This document shows positions 56,372-64,000 of a DNA stretch of 64,000 bases, piece after piece (within the stretch, counting starts at the first letter, position 1; the number at the start of each line of letters is the position of its first letter). The notes beneath the pieces are model-generated. The model did no database searches. It saw only the letters and a program-made list of their open reading frames with translations, and was not told where the DNA came from. This stretch comes from Rubellicoccus peritrichatus (GTDB lineage: Bacteria; Verrucomicrobiota; Verrucomicrobiia; Opitutales; Cerasicoccaceae): NCBI RefSeq assembly GCF_033100135.1, contig NZ_CP136920.1, positions 992,001 through 1,056,000 of the forward strand. Direction: 5' to 3'. The translations under genes and the position numbers were made by a program.

Positions 56372-59254
56372 TTATTTCAAGCAAGCGCCTTCCGGACTGA
56401 TCAGAGCCAAATAGGCGGCCAGCCGAGCGCGCTCGGTGAGATTATTGGTGGAAGTTAGAACGGTGGCGATGATATCACGGGAGTCGGCACTCATGGTTCC
56501 GGCGCAAAACAAAAGGGATACGCGATCCAGCAAATCGGAAACATTACCCGCCAGATCGACCAGTTCACTCCAGTCCGGCGGAAAATCGTAACTAAGAGTC
56601 GTCCCGTTATTGGCTTTGAAGCCATTGGATGCGATGGTCCATAGACGATTAGGAAAGGCGATCGCCGCGTAGGAATCCGTGATTTGGAATGCTGGTGAAT
56701 CAAGACTGCTACTGGCCAGTTGCCCACGCATCCGAAAATCCGGACGGAAGTAATTGAAAACGGTCGGTGCTCCCATTGGGTCCTGCAGCGAATCCCCGCG
56801 ATAACTTCCCCAATCCCACCACATAAGGTTTGGAAAACGACCCAGATTCATAACTCGGGCAAGATGCATCGTACGGATCGTTGGCTCCCGCAGATGACCA
56901 AAATAGGAGGTACCCAAATGGTTCATCGGATTTCTCGCTTCGGAATCGAAGAGAATGGCTTTGACCACTGCCTCCATGTCACCAACCACACCTGAGCCAT
57001 TATCCTGAAAGACTGCAGCCACGCGCGCGACATAAGCTGGAGTCGGATTGGATGTCACCAGAAATTGAATCAACTGACGGCAAATGAAAGGCGCCGTATT
57101 CGGGTGCCTCACCAAATGGTAAACGGAATCTTCGATGTCCTGCACGGCATTGGCCTCTGTCGGATCACGTGCAGGAATAACATGTCCAGTCACCAGAGTT
57201 TTAGATCCAAAATCATGTTGATCCGGAAAAACCCGCATCGGAGTGGTCATGTAAAAACCATCATCATTCCATCCACCACCAAAACTATTGGCAGCGTAAT
57301 GAGTGCCAGTGAAGACACGCGCCAACTCGGTAATCTCAAAATTGCCATAAGTCGGAATTGGTTCATAGTTGGCATCCAATTTCCGCGTCCCATCAAGATT
57401 CAACTCCCACAAGCCGATGGTGAAGAGTTGCATGATCTCCCGGGCATAGTTCTCATCCGGATAACGACCAATCGATGGATCGGCCTTCTGATTGCCAAGA
57501 CTGCTCAGATAGTGCCCCATCATCGGATGGCGGGAAACCTTGTTCAAGAGGGCCTCGTAATTGCCAAATGCTTCGTCAATGAACTGGTCATAATAATGGG
57601 CAGCGGTCTGCGTGGCGTTTCCCAAACCAGCAGCCGAACGGGAGGCAACGAGTATCTGGCTCAATGCAAAAGCGACACGCTGACGCAACTGATCTTCCCC
57701 CATGATAACCGCACGCGCCCAAGCCGTTGTGAAGGCTGGCCCGAAGACAAATTTGGAATTGCCATCGGATGCCGCATAGCCGGCCAATTCGGGATCCGGA
57801 TTCGGATTTGTGTCGTTGGCGTAGTCTGTTTTAATCGCGCTGATGTAAGTCGAAGTATAAGACTTGGGCAGGGAAACCTGTTCATTGAACCACGTTTGCA
57901 AGCCAATCTCCTTCAGGTACTGAATGTCTTCATAAGTGGGACCAAAAGTCGCCTGGATCAACAGACGGGCTGCTTGCGCCTCGGTCATTTGCCTGGAGGA
58001 ATCCTGCGCAACATAGATCTCGTTAAAGGAAGCTAGATCACCGGACAAAACCGTGTCAGGTGAACCATCTCCATCTGTATCGTAAGCACGCGGCTCACGC
58101 GAGGAATCGCTGTCGCCGGCAAGAGATGTAAAACCAAAAAATCCCTCGACCCAGTCAGGCACAGAATCCAGGTCAGTATCAGGTTCTGTAGGCCTTGCCC
58201 GATAAAAACGTCGTGTTGACGTATCATCGATCATTGCATGGTGGTCTTCCCCAATCATAGCAGAATCAATATCAAGCGTAACCCATGGGTCCGATTGACC
58301 TAAGTCCGTAGATGTTTCGATTAAGTTAGGTCGATCCTTGATATCCGGCCAAACCAGCTGCACCCCACCTGAGTTGTTGCGGTCTACTTTCAGCTCCAGG
58401 CGACTGGAGGCATCAAACGGGTTGGTCCCCGCTAACGCTTCATTGATATTGGTCACGCCATCGCCGTCTTCATCGTGATCAGGAATCAGACCATAGGCTC
58501 CGTAAAGTGCTTCCCACACATCAGGATAACCGTTGCCATCTGCATCCCATTGGGTCGGTTCCAGTGTAACAGGGTGCGGAGGTAAGGTCACGCCTGGACG
58601 CACGTGGACGCTGAACTTGAGGTTATCCAGGTAGGCGAAAACACCAGTCCCTGCATTGAATGAATAATCACTGATTGCCACAAGCGGCTGGATCTCTGCA
58701 ATGGGACTTCCCGAGGCATCCACATCAGGGATAATCCCATCGATACGGGCCTGAATCCAACCACCTGCATCACTCACTTTACTCTGAGCTGATAAGACGG
58801 AAATTTTTTCATTAAAACTGCCATTAGCAGAATAGAACCGAACCAGGAGATAAACTACGTCGTTTCCTCGCATGGTTGTGCCTGACGGAATGTAAAATTC
58901 ACCCTGAAATGAGTAGGGCGTAACCCCGGGAATAATGCGATCACTCCAAACGCGTCGTGACTTAATCAAGTAGGGTGAAGTGGCGACACCTAGCTCTCCC
59001 CATTCTGTTGATGCGCCATTCGTGCCATTCATGGTAAACTGATGCACTCCGCCATGAGTTGTGTCAGTTGGGTCCGTAACCACGGCTGCAACACTATCTC
59101 CCTGTAATCCTAAATAAATACTCGTGTGGGCTTCGCTGATATTCTTTCCGTTACCATCGTCTTGCCACAACGTAAGCGTCTCGGCCCAAGTAGGAATCAC
59201 CTGCATCGACATCAAAATAAGCAAGCAAGGCACATTTCTCTTAAAGAACATCAC
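56372..59254 (-). CDS. DUF1800 protein with N-terminal lectin-like and calcium-repeat regions
   Basis: This 960-residue exported protein has a signal peptide (about 1-24), a beta-rich N-terminal region (about 25-225), a DxDxDG calcium-binding stretch (about 232-285, with DADGNGYPD and DEDGDGVTNINEALAGTNPFDAS), and a DUF1800 domain (about 425-955) with AARLLIQATFGPT, WARAVIMGEDQLRQRVAFALSQI and RYPDENYAREIMQLFTIGLWELN. The pair with the DUF1501 gene is a conserved arrangement. The function is unknown; secretion and calcium repeats point to the outer surface. Confidence 0.92.
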   Translation of the reverse strand: MMFFKRNVPCLLILMSMQVIPTWAETLTLWQDDGNGKNISEAHTSIYLGLQGDSVAAVVTDPTDTTHGGVHQFTMNGTNGASTEWGELGVATSPYLIKSRRVWSDRIIPGVTPYSFQGEFYIPSGTTMRGNDVVYLLVRFYSANGSFNEKISVLSAQSKVSDAGGWIQARIDGIIPDVDASGSPIAEIQPLVAISDYSFNAGTGVFAYLDNLKFSVHVRPGVTLPPHPVTLEPTQWDADGNGYPDVWEALYGAYGLIPDHDEDGDGVTNINEALAGTNPFDASSRLELKVDRNNSGGVQLVWPDIKDRPNLIETSTDLGQSDPWVTLDIDSAMIGEDHHAMIDDTSTRRFYRARPTEPDTDLDSVPDWVEGFFGFTSLAGDSDSSREPRAYDTDGDGSPDTVLSGDLASFNEIYVAQDSSRQMTEAQAARLLIQATFGPTYEDIQYLKEIGLQTWFNEQVSLPKSYTSTYISAIKTDYANDTNPNPDPELAGYAASDGNSKFVFGPAFTTAWARAVIMGEDQLRQRVAFALSQILVASRSAAGLGNATQTAAHYYDQFIDEAFGNYEALLNKVSRHPMMGHYLSSLGNQKADPSIGRYPDENYAREIMQLFTIGLWELNLDGTRKLDANYEPIPTYGNFEITELARVFTGTHYAANSFGGGWNDDGFYMTTPMRVFPDQHDFGSKTLVTGHVIPARDPTEANAVQDIEDSVYHLVRHPNTAPFICRQLIQFLVTSNPTPAYVARVAAVFQDNGSGVVGDMEAVVKAILFDSEARNPMNHLGTSYFGHLREPTIRTMHLARVMNLGRFPNLMWWDWGSYRGDSLQDPMGAPTVFNYFRPDFRMRGQLASSSLDSPAFQITDSYAAIAFPNRLWTIASNGFKANNGTTLSYDFPPDWSELVDLAGNVSDLLDRVSLLFCAGTMSADSRDIIATVLTSTNNLTERARLAAYLALISPEGACLK

Positions 59255-59631
59255 ACGTTTAAGGGGCAGGGTAACTAGATTTATAAGAGCTAGTTCAATG
59301 AAGAATGTTTAAGAAACAAGAATTGTAGTTTTCACGTGTAAAGTCAATCAAGAGGAAATACAATACTTTTCGTATCCACTTGCCACCTACTTCGATCAGC
59401 TAGGAAATTTTGTTTAACCCTTTGATGATGAATAAGCATAGAGAGCATTTCTGGGTAATTGCATCCCATGAAAAAGCCACCACCAGTGCATTAGAAAAAC
59501 TAATCGTGCTGATTTGCGTTTGTATATGATTATCCTGAGTGTGAAATCTAGGATTGACGCGTATCGGGGTATACTCCAACTCAGTAGGGTTTTATTGCTC
59601 GGTGTCTCTGGCACCGTTGGATTGCTCTGTC
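59255..59631. other. Intergenic leader region of the ATP synthase operon
   Basis: This 377-bp stretch lies between the divergent DUF1800 and atpB starts and should contain promoters for both. No gene is supported; a 66-codon minus-strand frame has no signature. An in-frame upstream ATG at 59554 for atpB is ignored because the export-type start MSLLKKLAIL begins at 59632. No atpI or atpZ gene is present. Confidence 0.5.
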
Positions 59632-60576
59632 ATGTCATTGCTCAAAAAACTGGCGATACTCGCTCTCTTTTTATTACCGACAGGTGCCTTCGCTTCATTT
59701 GGAGGCGCGGTAAGCCCTAGGCCGTATGTAATTACCGAGATCTTTGGTCTTCCAGTGACCAATGCCATGCTTACCACATGGGCCATTTCAATCACCTTGA
59801 TTATTGTGGTGCGGCTCATGATAGGCAAGGTCAGCATCGTCCCAACGCACGGCCAGGCGGTTATCGAACACATGATCGAAGGCATTCGCGGTGTTCTTGA
59901 GCCTGTGGTCGGCAAGAAAATGATCGATAAGACTTTTCCGCTGTTGATCGGTTTCTTTGCTGTGATCCTGATTAATAACTGGAGCGGTCTTCTACCTGGT
60001 GTCGGCACCTTCGGCCACTGGGAGGCCCAAACAGAAATTGCTGCCGAAGATGTTGCTGCCTACGAAGCAGAAGGTGGGCATGTTATCGAAATTGACGGCA
60101 AGGACTACACAGCTTCTTTGAAGTACTATTTCCGTCCGGCAAATGCCAGCTTGAGCAACACTCTCGCACTTTCTGTCGTATCCTTCATTGCCTGGCTCTG
60201 GTTCATTTTTAGATACGCCGGCCCCAAAGTCATTGCCTACGATCTCTTTGGTAACAAAGCCGACGCAAAAGAAGTGCCGAAGGTCATGTATGTATTCCTG
60301 GCGATTATCTTCTTTCTGGTTGGCTTCATCGAAATCGTTTCGATCCTCTTCCGTCCCGTCTCACTATCCTTCCGACTTTTTGGTAACGTCTTCGGTGGAG
60401 AAAACCTTCTAAGCAATATGCACGGGATGGCGGCCTATGTTCTGCCGGTACCATTTTACCTCCTTGAGGTTCTCATTGGCCTGATCCAAGCCTTTGTTTT
60501 CACACTGCTAGTAGCGGTCTACATTGGTTTGATCTGCAATCACGACGATGGACACGGAGAGGAGGCTCACCACTGA
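59632..60576 (+). CDS. atpB: ATP synthase Fo subunit a
   Basis: This 314-residue membrane subunit forms the proton half-channels. It has a cleavable-looking leader (1-20), helices from about 45, the VSLSFRLFGNVFGGE segment with the essential arginine near residue 245, and a C-terminal helix pair with GLIQAFVFTLLVAVYIGL. A polar insert (about 125-165) between helices is longer than in E. coli. It is the first gene of the atp operon. Confidence 0.93.
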   Translation: MSLLKKLAILALFLLPTGAFASFGGAVSPRPYVITEIFGLPVTNAMLTTWAISITLIIVVRLMIGKVSIVPTHGQAVIEHMIEGIRGVLEPVVGKKMIDKTFPLLIGFFAVILINNWSGLLPGVGTFGHWEAQTEIAAEDVAAYEAEGGHVIEIDGKDYTASLKYYFRPANASLSNTLALSVVSFIAWLWFIFRYAGPKVIAYDLFGNKADAKEVPKVMYVFLAIIFFLVGFIEIVSILFRPVSLSFRLFGNVFGGENLLSNMHGMAAYVLPVPFYLLEVLIGLIQAFVFTLLVAVYIGLICNHDDGHGEEAHH

Positions 60577-60659
60577 GCCGATTAAGAATTTCCCGGACCG
60601 GGACCATTGCCAACGAGTGTGGGCGGCCGGGTTTAGATAACAAAACAAACTGAATAATC

Positions 60660-60923
60660 ATGTTAGAAATCATTAACTCAATCGATCTCGCAAGTATCGC
60701 GACTTTGCCAACGCAAATCGCGGAAGTCTCTGGTGACATCGGCAAAGGCCTCACAGCTGCATTTGGCTGTGCTGCTGCTGCTATTGGTGTAGGTATGGTC
60801 GGCACAAAGGCTGTTGAAGCTGTTGGCCGTAATCCTGGCGCTTCCGGTAAAGTTCTCGTCCAGTCTATTCTGGGTATGGCGCTCGCTGAAGCGGTCGCGT
60901 TCTATTCTCTCTTTCTATACTAA
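60660..60923 (+). CDS. atpE: ATP synthase Fo subunit c
   Basis: This 87-residue hairpin protein builds the rotor ring. It has helix 1 (about 24-50), the polar loop AVGRNPGAS with the conserved R-N-P, and helix 2 with the ion-binding glutamate in ALAEAVAFY. The residue set lacks the ES/T and helix-1 Gln marks of sodium-dependent rings, so proton use is expected. It starts 83 bp after atpB. Confidence 0.95.
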   Translation: MLEIINSIDLASIATLPTQIAEVSGDIGKGLTAAFGCAAAAIGVGMVGTKAVEAVGRNPGASGKVLVQSILGMALAEAVAFYSLFLY

Positions 60924-60943
60924 GAAGGAAATTTGAAATTCTT

Positions 60944-60976
60944 GGCGGCGTAGGCCAAAACCTGCGTCGCCCTTTT
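60944..60976 (+). terminator. Hairpin between atpE and atpF
   Basis: GGCGGCGTAGG (60944-60954) pairs with CCTGCGTCGCC (60961-60971) with two imperfect positions, followed by CTTTT. It could be a partial terminator or a transcript-stabilising hairpin that keeps atpE mRNA, whose product is needed in many copies, more abundant than the downstream genes. Confidence 0.5.
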
Positions 60977-60987
60977 AACTTAAAATC

Positions 60988-61554
60988 ATGCTCGACCTCA
61001 TCACAATCATCGCTGCCGGCGGCGTCGAAGGCGAAGTAGTTGGCGAAGCCAATACACTGGCTGGTCAATTCGGTGTCGATTGGACGTTCTTTATAGCGCA
61101 GTCCATCAATTTCGTTATCGTCGCAGCCATCCTTTGGTACTTCGCATTCAAGCCTGTCATCAAGACACTTGAAGAGCGTAAACAAAAGATCAACGACGGT
61201 CTCCAGTTTGCCGAAGAGATGAAGGTCCGCCTCTCGGACACTGAGAAACAGGCTGCGGAAAAACTGCGCGACGCTTCGGAAGAAGCTGCCAACATTGTAA
61301 AAGAAGCCCGCGAAAATGCTTCTTCTTTTGTTGAAAAGCAAACCCAGGAAGCCGTTCAGCAGGCAGAGCACATTGTCGCCAAGGCCAAGGAAGCGATGGA
61401 GCAAGAACGCAAACAAATGCTGGCTGAAATCCGTGAGGAAGTCGCCCAGCTTGTCGTTCAAACTTCTGCCAAAGTCCTCGACCGTGAATTGTCAGCCGAC
61501 GAGAAAGGCCGTTTCTCCGAAACCGCTGCCAAAGAAATTTACGCAAACAACTGA
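60988..61554 (+). CDS. atpF: ATP synthase Fo subunit b
   Basis: This 188-residue stator subunit has one membrane helix (about 32-52, IAQSINFVIVAAILWYFAF) and a long charged helix (about 57-188) with heptad-like repeats that dimerises and reaches up to F1. The extracytoplasmic start (about 30 residues) is longer than in E. coli. It starts 64 bp after atpE. Confidence 0.9.
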   Translation: MLDLITIIAAGGVEGEVVGEANTLAGQFGVDWTFFIAQSINFVIVAAILWYFAFKPVIKTLEERKQKINDGLQFAEEMKVRLSDTEKQAAEKLRDASEEAANIVKEARENASSFVEKQTQEAVQQAEHIVAKAKEAMEQERKQMLAEIREEVAQLVVQTSAKVLDRELSADEKGRFSETAAKEIYANN

Positions 61555-61565
61555 TTTACTGAAGC

Positions 61566-61964
61566 ATGCGCAATCGCGAGATCAAGGAATTTGCCAAGAA
61601 GCTTGTCACTCTGTCACTTGACAGTGAGCGGCAGGTATCGCCTGAACGCGTGCGAGAAATTCTCCAGACGTTGAGCAGTAAACCGCCACGTAAGCTAAAG
61701 CCCTTGCTCAAGCAGTATTACGTTTTGCTCCGTCGTGAATTGGCTCAAACCCAGGCTGTCGTTGAATACTCAGGTGAACTGAGTAATGCCACACTTTCTG
61801 AAATTGGCGCCAAATTCACCGAACTAACCGGCCGTAAAGTCACAGCCGTCCTGAAACCAAATCCAACACTGATCGCCGGTCTCCGTGTCCGCGTCGGTGA
61901 TAATGTTTACGAAGACTCGATCGCCACACGACTGGCAGCACTTTCACACGCCGTAGAGGCATAA
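61566..61964 (+). CDS. atpH: ATP synthase F1 subunit delta (short form)
   Basis: This 132-residue protein lies between atpF and atpA, where delta is expected. The C-terminal part matches delta/OSCP: ELAQTQAVVEYSGELS, then KVTAVLKPNPTLIAGLRVRVGDNVYEDSI. At 132 residues it is much shorter than the usual 175-185, so the N-terminal helical domain is reduced. Its role is to join the stator stalk to the top of F1. It lies 11 bp after atpF. Confidence 0.88.
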   Translation: MRNREIKEFAKKLVTLSLDSERQVSPERVREILQTLSSKPPRKLKPLLKQYYVLLRRELAQTQAVVEYSGELSNATLSEIGAKFTELTGRKVTAVLKPNPTLIAGLRVRVGDNVYEDSIATRLAALSHAVEA

Positions 61965-61995
61965 ATCCACTTTCACCCCAGAAAACTTCTGATCC

Positions 61996-63540
61996 ATGAG
62001 TTCCGTTCTCGAAGAAATTCAAAAGGAAATCGATAAGCTCGAAACGAAAACCGTTAAGAGCAATGTCGGTGTTATCACGCAGCTCGCCGATGGCGTTGCC
62101 AAACTCGACGGTCTCTCCGACGTCATGTATAGTGAGATGATCGAGTTTCCAAACAATGTTTTTGGAGTCGCACTTAACCTCGAAGAGGACGAGGTCGGTG
62201 TGGTTATCTTTGGTGATGTCAGTCAGCTGAAAGAAGGCGACGAAGCCAAGACCACCGGTCGCCTGCTTTCTGTTCCAGTTGGTAAGAAGCTTTTGGGACG
62301 CGTGGTTGACGCACTTGGTAATCCTGTTGATGGCAAAGGCGCACTCGACGCAGAAGAGCAGTATCCAGTTGAAAAGATCGCACCTGGTATTCTGCCACGT
62401 AAGTCTGTCGACCAGCCTCTGGCCACGGGTATCATGTCGATTGACTCGATGATTCCAATTGGTCGTGGTCAGCGTGAGCTTATTATTGGTGACCGTGCAA
62501 CGGGTAAGACCACCATCGCCCTGGACACTATTATCAATCAGGCTAACACCAACCGCCAGCACAGGAATGAAGACGGTACCTATCAGGAAGGTTTCCGTCC
62601 CGTTTACTCCATCTATGTAGCGATTGGTCAAAAGCAGTCCAACATTGCACGTACGGTTAAAGCACTGGAAAGTGTGGGCGCGCTTGAGTATTGCACGATT
62701 GTTGCCGCTGCTGCTGCAGACAATCCTGCCAACCAATACATCGCTCCTTACTCTGGTTGTGCGATGGGCGAATACTACATGCAAAATGGCATGGATGCGC
62801 TCATCATTTATGATGACCTCTCCAAGCATGCGGTTGCATACCGCCAGATGTCTCTGATTTTGAAGCGCCCTTCTGGTCGTGAAGCATTCCCAGGTGACGT
62901 TTTCTACCTGCACAGCCGTTTGCTTGAGCGTTCAGCTCGCCTGAATGAAAACAACGGAAATGGATCTCTGACCGCTCTGCCGATTATTGAAACACAGGCG
63001 GGTGACGTTTCGGCTTACATTCCAACCAACGTTATTTCGATTACTGATGGTCAGGTCTTCCTCGAAACCGACCTCTTTAATCAGGGTATTCGTCCGGCGA
63101 TTAGTGTGGGTCTGTCCGTTTCCCGCGTGGGATCCGCCGCACAGGTTAAAGCAACCAAGCAAGTCGCTGGTAAGCTGAAGGGTGAGCTGGCCCAGTATCG
63201 TGAATTGGCTGCCTTCGCACAGTTCGGTTCTGACCTGGACGCTCAAACCAAGGCGATCCTCAGTAAGGGTGACCGTGTTGTTGAGATGTTCAAACAGCCA
63301 CCACTTTCACCAAAGGCAATGGAAGTTCAAGTTGGCGTGATCTGGGCGGTCCAAAACGGTTTCTTTGATGATGTTGACGCCAAGAAGGTGAGTGAGGGAA
63401 CATCTGCCCTGCAGGAATTCCTGACCACAGCCAAGAACGAATTGCTCGGTAAAATCCGTGACAAGAAGAAGCTCGACGACGAACTCGAAGGCGAACTCAA
63501 GTCAGCCGTTGAAGAGTGGAAGCGTTCCTGGAAAGCGTAG
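61996..63540 (+). CDS. atpA: ATP synthase F1 subunit alpha
   Basis: This 514-residue subunit forms the F1 hexamer with beta. It has the P-loop GDRATGKTT near residue 170, [14 protein letters not shown], the [16 protein letters not shown] segment, [24 protein letters not shown], and the signature [17 protein letters not shown]. It starts 31 bp after atpH. A long antisense open frame over this gene is a shadow of its codon use. Confidence 0.96.
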   Translation: MSSVLEEIQKEIDKLETKTVKSNVGVITQLADGVAKLDGLSDVMYSEMIEFPNNVFGVALNLEEDEVGVVIFGDVSQLKEGDEAKTTGRLLSVPVGKKLLGRVVDALGNPVDGKGALDAEEQYPVEKIAPGILPRKSVDQPLATGIMSIDSMIPIGRGQRELIIGDRATGKTTIALDTIINQANTNRQHRNEDGTYQEGFRPVYSIYVAIGQKQSNIARTVKALESVGALEYCTIVAAAAADNPANQYIAPYSGCAMGEYYMQNGMDALIIYDDLSKHAVAYRQMSLILKRPSGREAFPGDVFYLHSRLLERSARLNENNGNGSLTALPIIETQAGDVSAYIPTNVISITDGQVFLETDLFNQGIRPAISVGLSVSRVGSAAQVKATKQVAGKLKGELAQYRELAAFAQFGSDLDAQTKAILSKGDRVVEMFKQPPLSPKAMEVQVGVIWAVQNGFFDDVDAKKVSEGTSALQEFLTTAKNELLGKIRDKKKLDDELEGELKSAVEEWKRSWKA

Positions 63541-63562
63541 ATCAGAATTCTGAAATTCCGAA

Positions 63563-64000
63563 ATGGCTAATCTGAAGGCAATCCGCGGTCGCATCAAGTC
63601 GGTCAAAAACACCGGGCAAATCACCCGGGCGATGCAACTGGTCGCAACATCCAAGATGAAGCGTGCACAGGACAAGGCGACTGCTGGACAGCCCTATGTC
63701 GTACTCCTTGGCGAAATCTTCAGCAGTCTGGCCAGTCGGATTACAGACCTGAAACATCCACTCTTTGAAGAACGAGAAGTCAAAAAACGGGGCATTCTAG
63801 TTGTTTCAACTGACAAAGGCCTTTGTGGTGCGCTTAATGCCAATCTCTTTAAGGAGATTATCAAGCTAGAGGGTGACATCGGCTACGTCACTGTCGGTCG
63901 CAAGGCATCGCAGTTTATTTCACGGACCAAGCGTGAACTAATGGCTGATTTTCCTGTCTCGGACAAAGTTCAGTATGCCGAAGTACGTGGAATCGTCCAA
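63563..64000 (+). CDS. atpG: ATP synthase F1 subunit gamma, N-terminal part
   Basis: The frame opens at the ATG at 63563, 22 bp after atpA, and runs off the window after 146 residues. It shows the gamma N-terminus [34 protein letters not shown], and the conserved [15 protein letters not shown]. It forms the rotating central shaft. The rest of the gene, and probably atpD and atpC, lie beyond the edge. Confidence 0.93.
   Translation, partial: MANLKAIRGRIKSVKNTGQITRAMQLVATSKMKRAQDKATAGQPYVVLLGEIFSSLASRITDLKHPLFEEREVKKRGILVVSTDKGLCGALNANLFKEIIKLEGDIGYVTVGRKASQFISRTKRELMADFPVSDKVQYAEVRGIVQ

Noticed and set aside
57065-58036. 323-codon plus-strand ORF
   Set aside because: Entirely antisense to the DUF1800 gene, which has clear family motifs; it is a shadow of that gene's codon use.
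61840-62913. 357-codon minus-strand ORF
   Set aside because: Antisense to atpA and atpH; the plus-strand products are certain.

Overview
The window looks like chromosome from a marine member of the Verrucomicrobiota, probably class Opitutae (Puniceicoccales relatives). This is an inference from gene content: a Tat-exported DUF1501 protein next to a DUF1800 protein, a PEP-CTERM protein with T5SS/PEP-CTERM-associated repeats, an McsA-McsB-ClpC cluster outside the Firmicutes, a PPi-type phosphofructokinase, long-form PstC and PstA, and large secreted polysaccharidases and proteases. No rRNA, tRNA, CRISPR array, prophage or transposase was seen.

Layout. 0-8 kb: the end of a CvfB-like gene, a small membrane protein, an ECF sigma / anti-sigma / proline-rich exported protein operon, a SYLF protein, a PEP-CTERM repeat protein and a sodium:solute symporter gene broken by one in-frame TGA. 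8-14 kb: ilvE, then mcsA-mcsB-clpC closed by a strong terminator, then ndk. 14-20.7 kb: a complete pstS-pstC-pstA-pstB-phoU phosphate-uptake operon. 20.8-30.2 kb: a secreted subtilisin-like protease with Ig-like domains, metK-ahcY (the SAM cycle), a nitroreductase, a response regulator and enolase. 30.7-37.5 kb: one 2,262-residue secreted enzyme combining a lytic polysaccharide monooxygenase (AA10), three CBM2 modules, three Calx-beta modules, a GH9 glucanase and two GH18 chitinases.

37.6-40.3 kb: an AT-rich set of five short minus-strand ORFs, each bounded by an imperfect palindrome that ends in GTT-containing core sites. I read this as an integron gene-cassette array without an integrase (CALIN type). 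40.7-50.2 kb: a DUF481 outer-membrane-type protein, PPi-phosphofructokinase, trmB-phoR-phoB, and mnmE-mnmG. mnmG carries two perfect parS-like palindromes inside its coding sequence. 50.2-59.3 kb: recA, small membrane proteins, an EamA transporter, a stand-alone Cache-domain protein, ogt and the DUF1501/DUF1800 pair. 59.6-64 kb: the F1Fo ATP synthase operon atpB-E-F-H-A-G, cut by the window end.

The points most worth following are the AA10-CBM2-Calx-GH9-GH18-GH18 protein (cellulose and chitin attack in one chain), the attC-like cassette array, and the parS pair translated as part of MnmG. Three imperfect-palindrome intergenic elements related to each other (37.6, 41.9 and 52.0 kb) look like a dispersed non-coding repeat family. 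All functional calls come from reading sequence motifs. No database search was possible.
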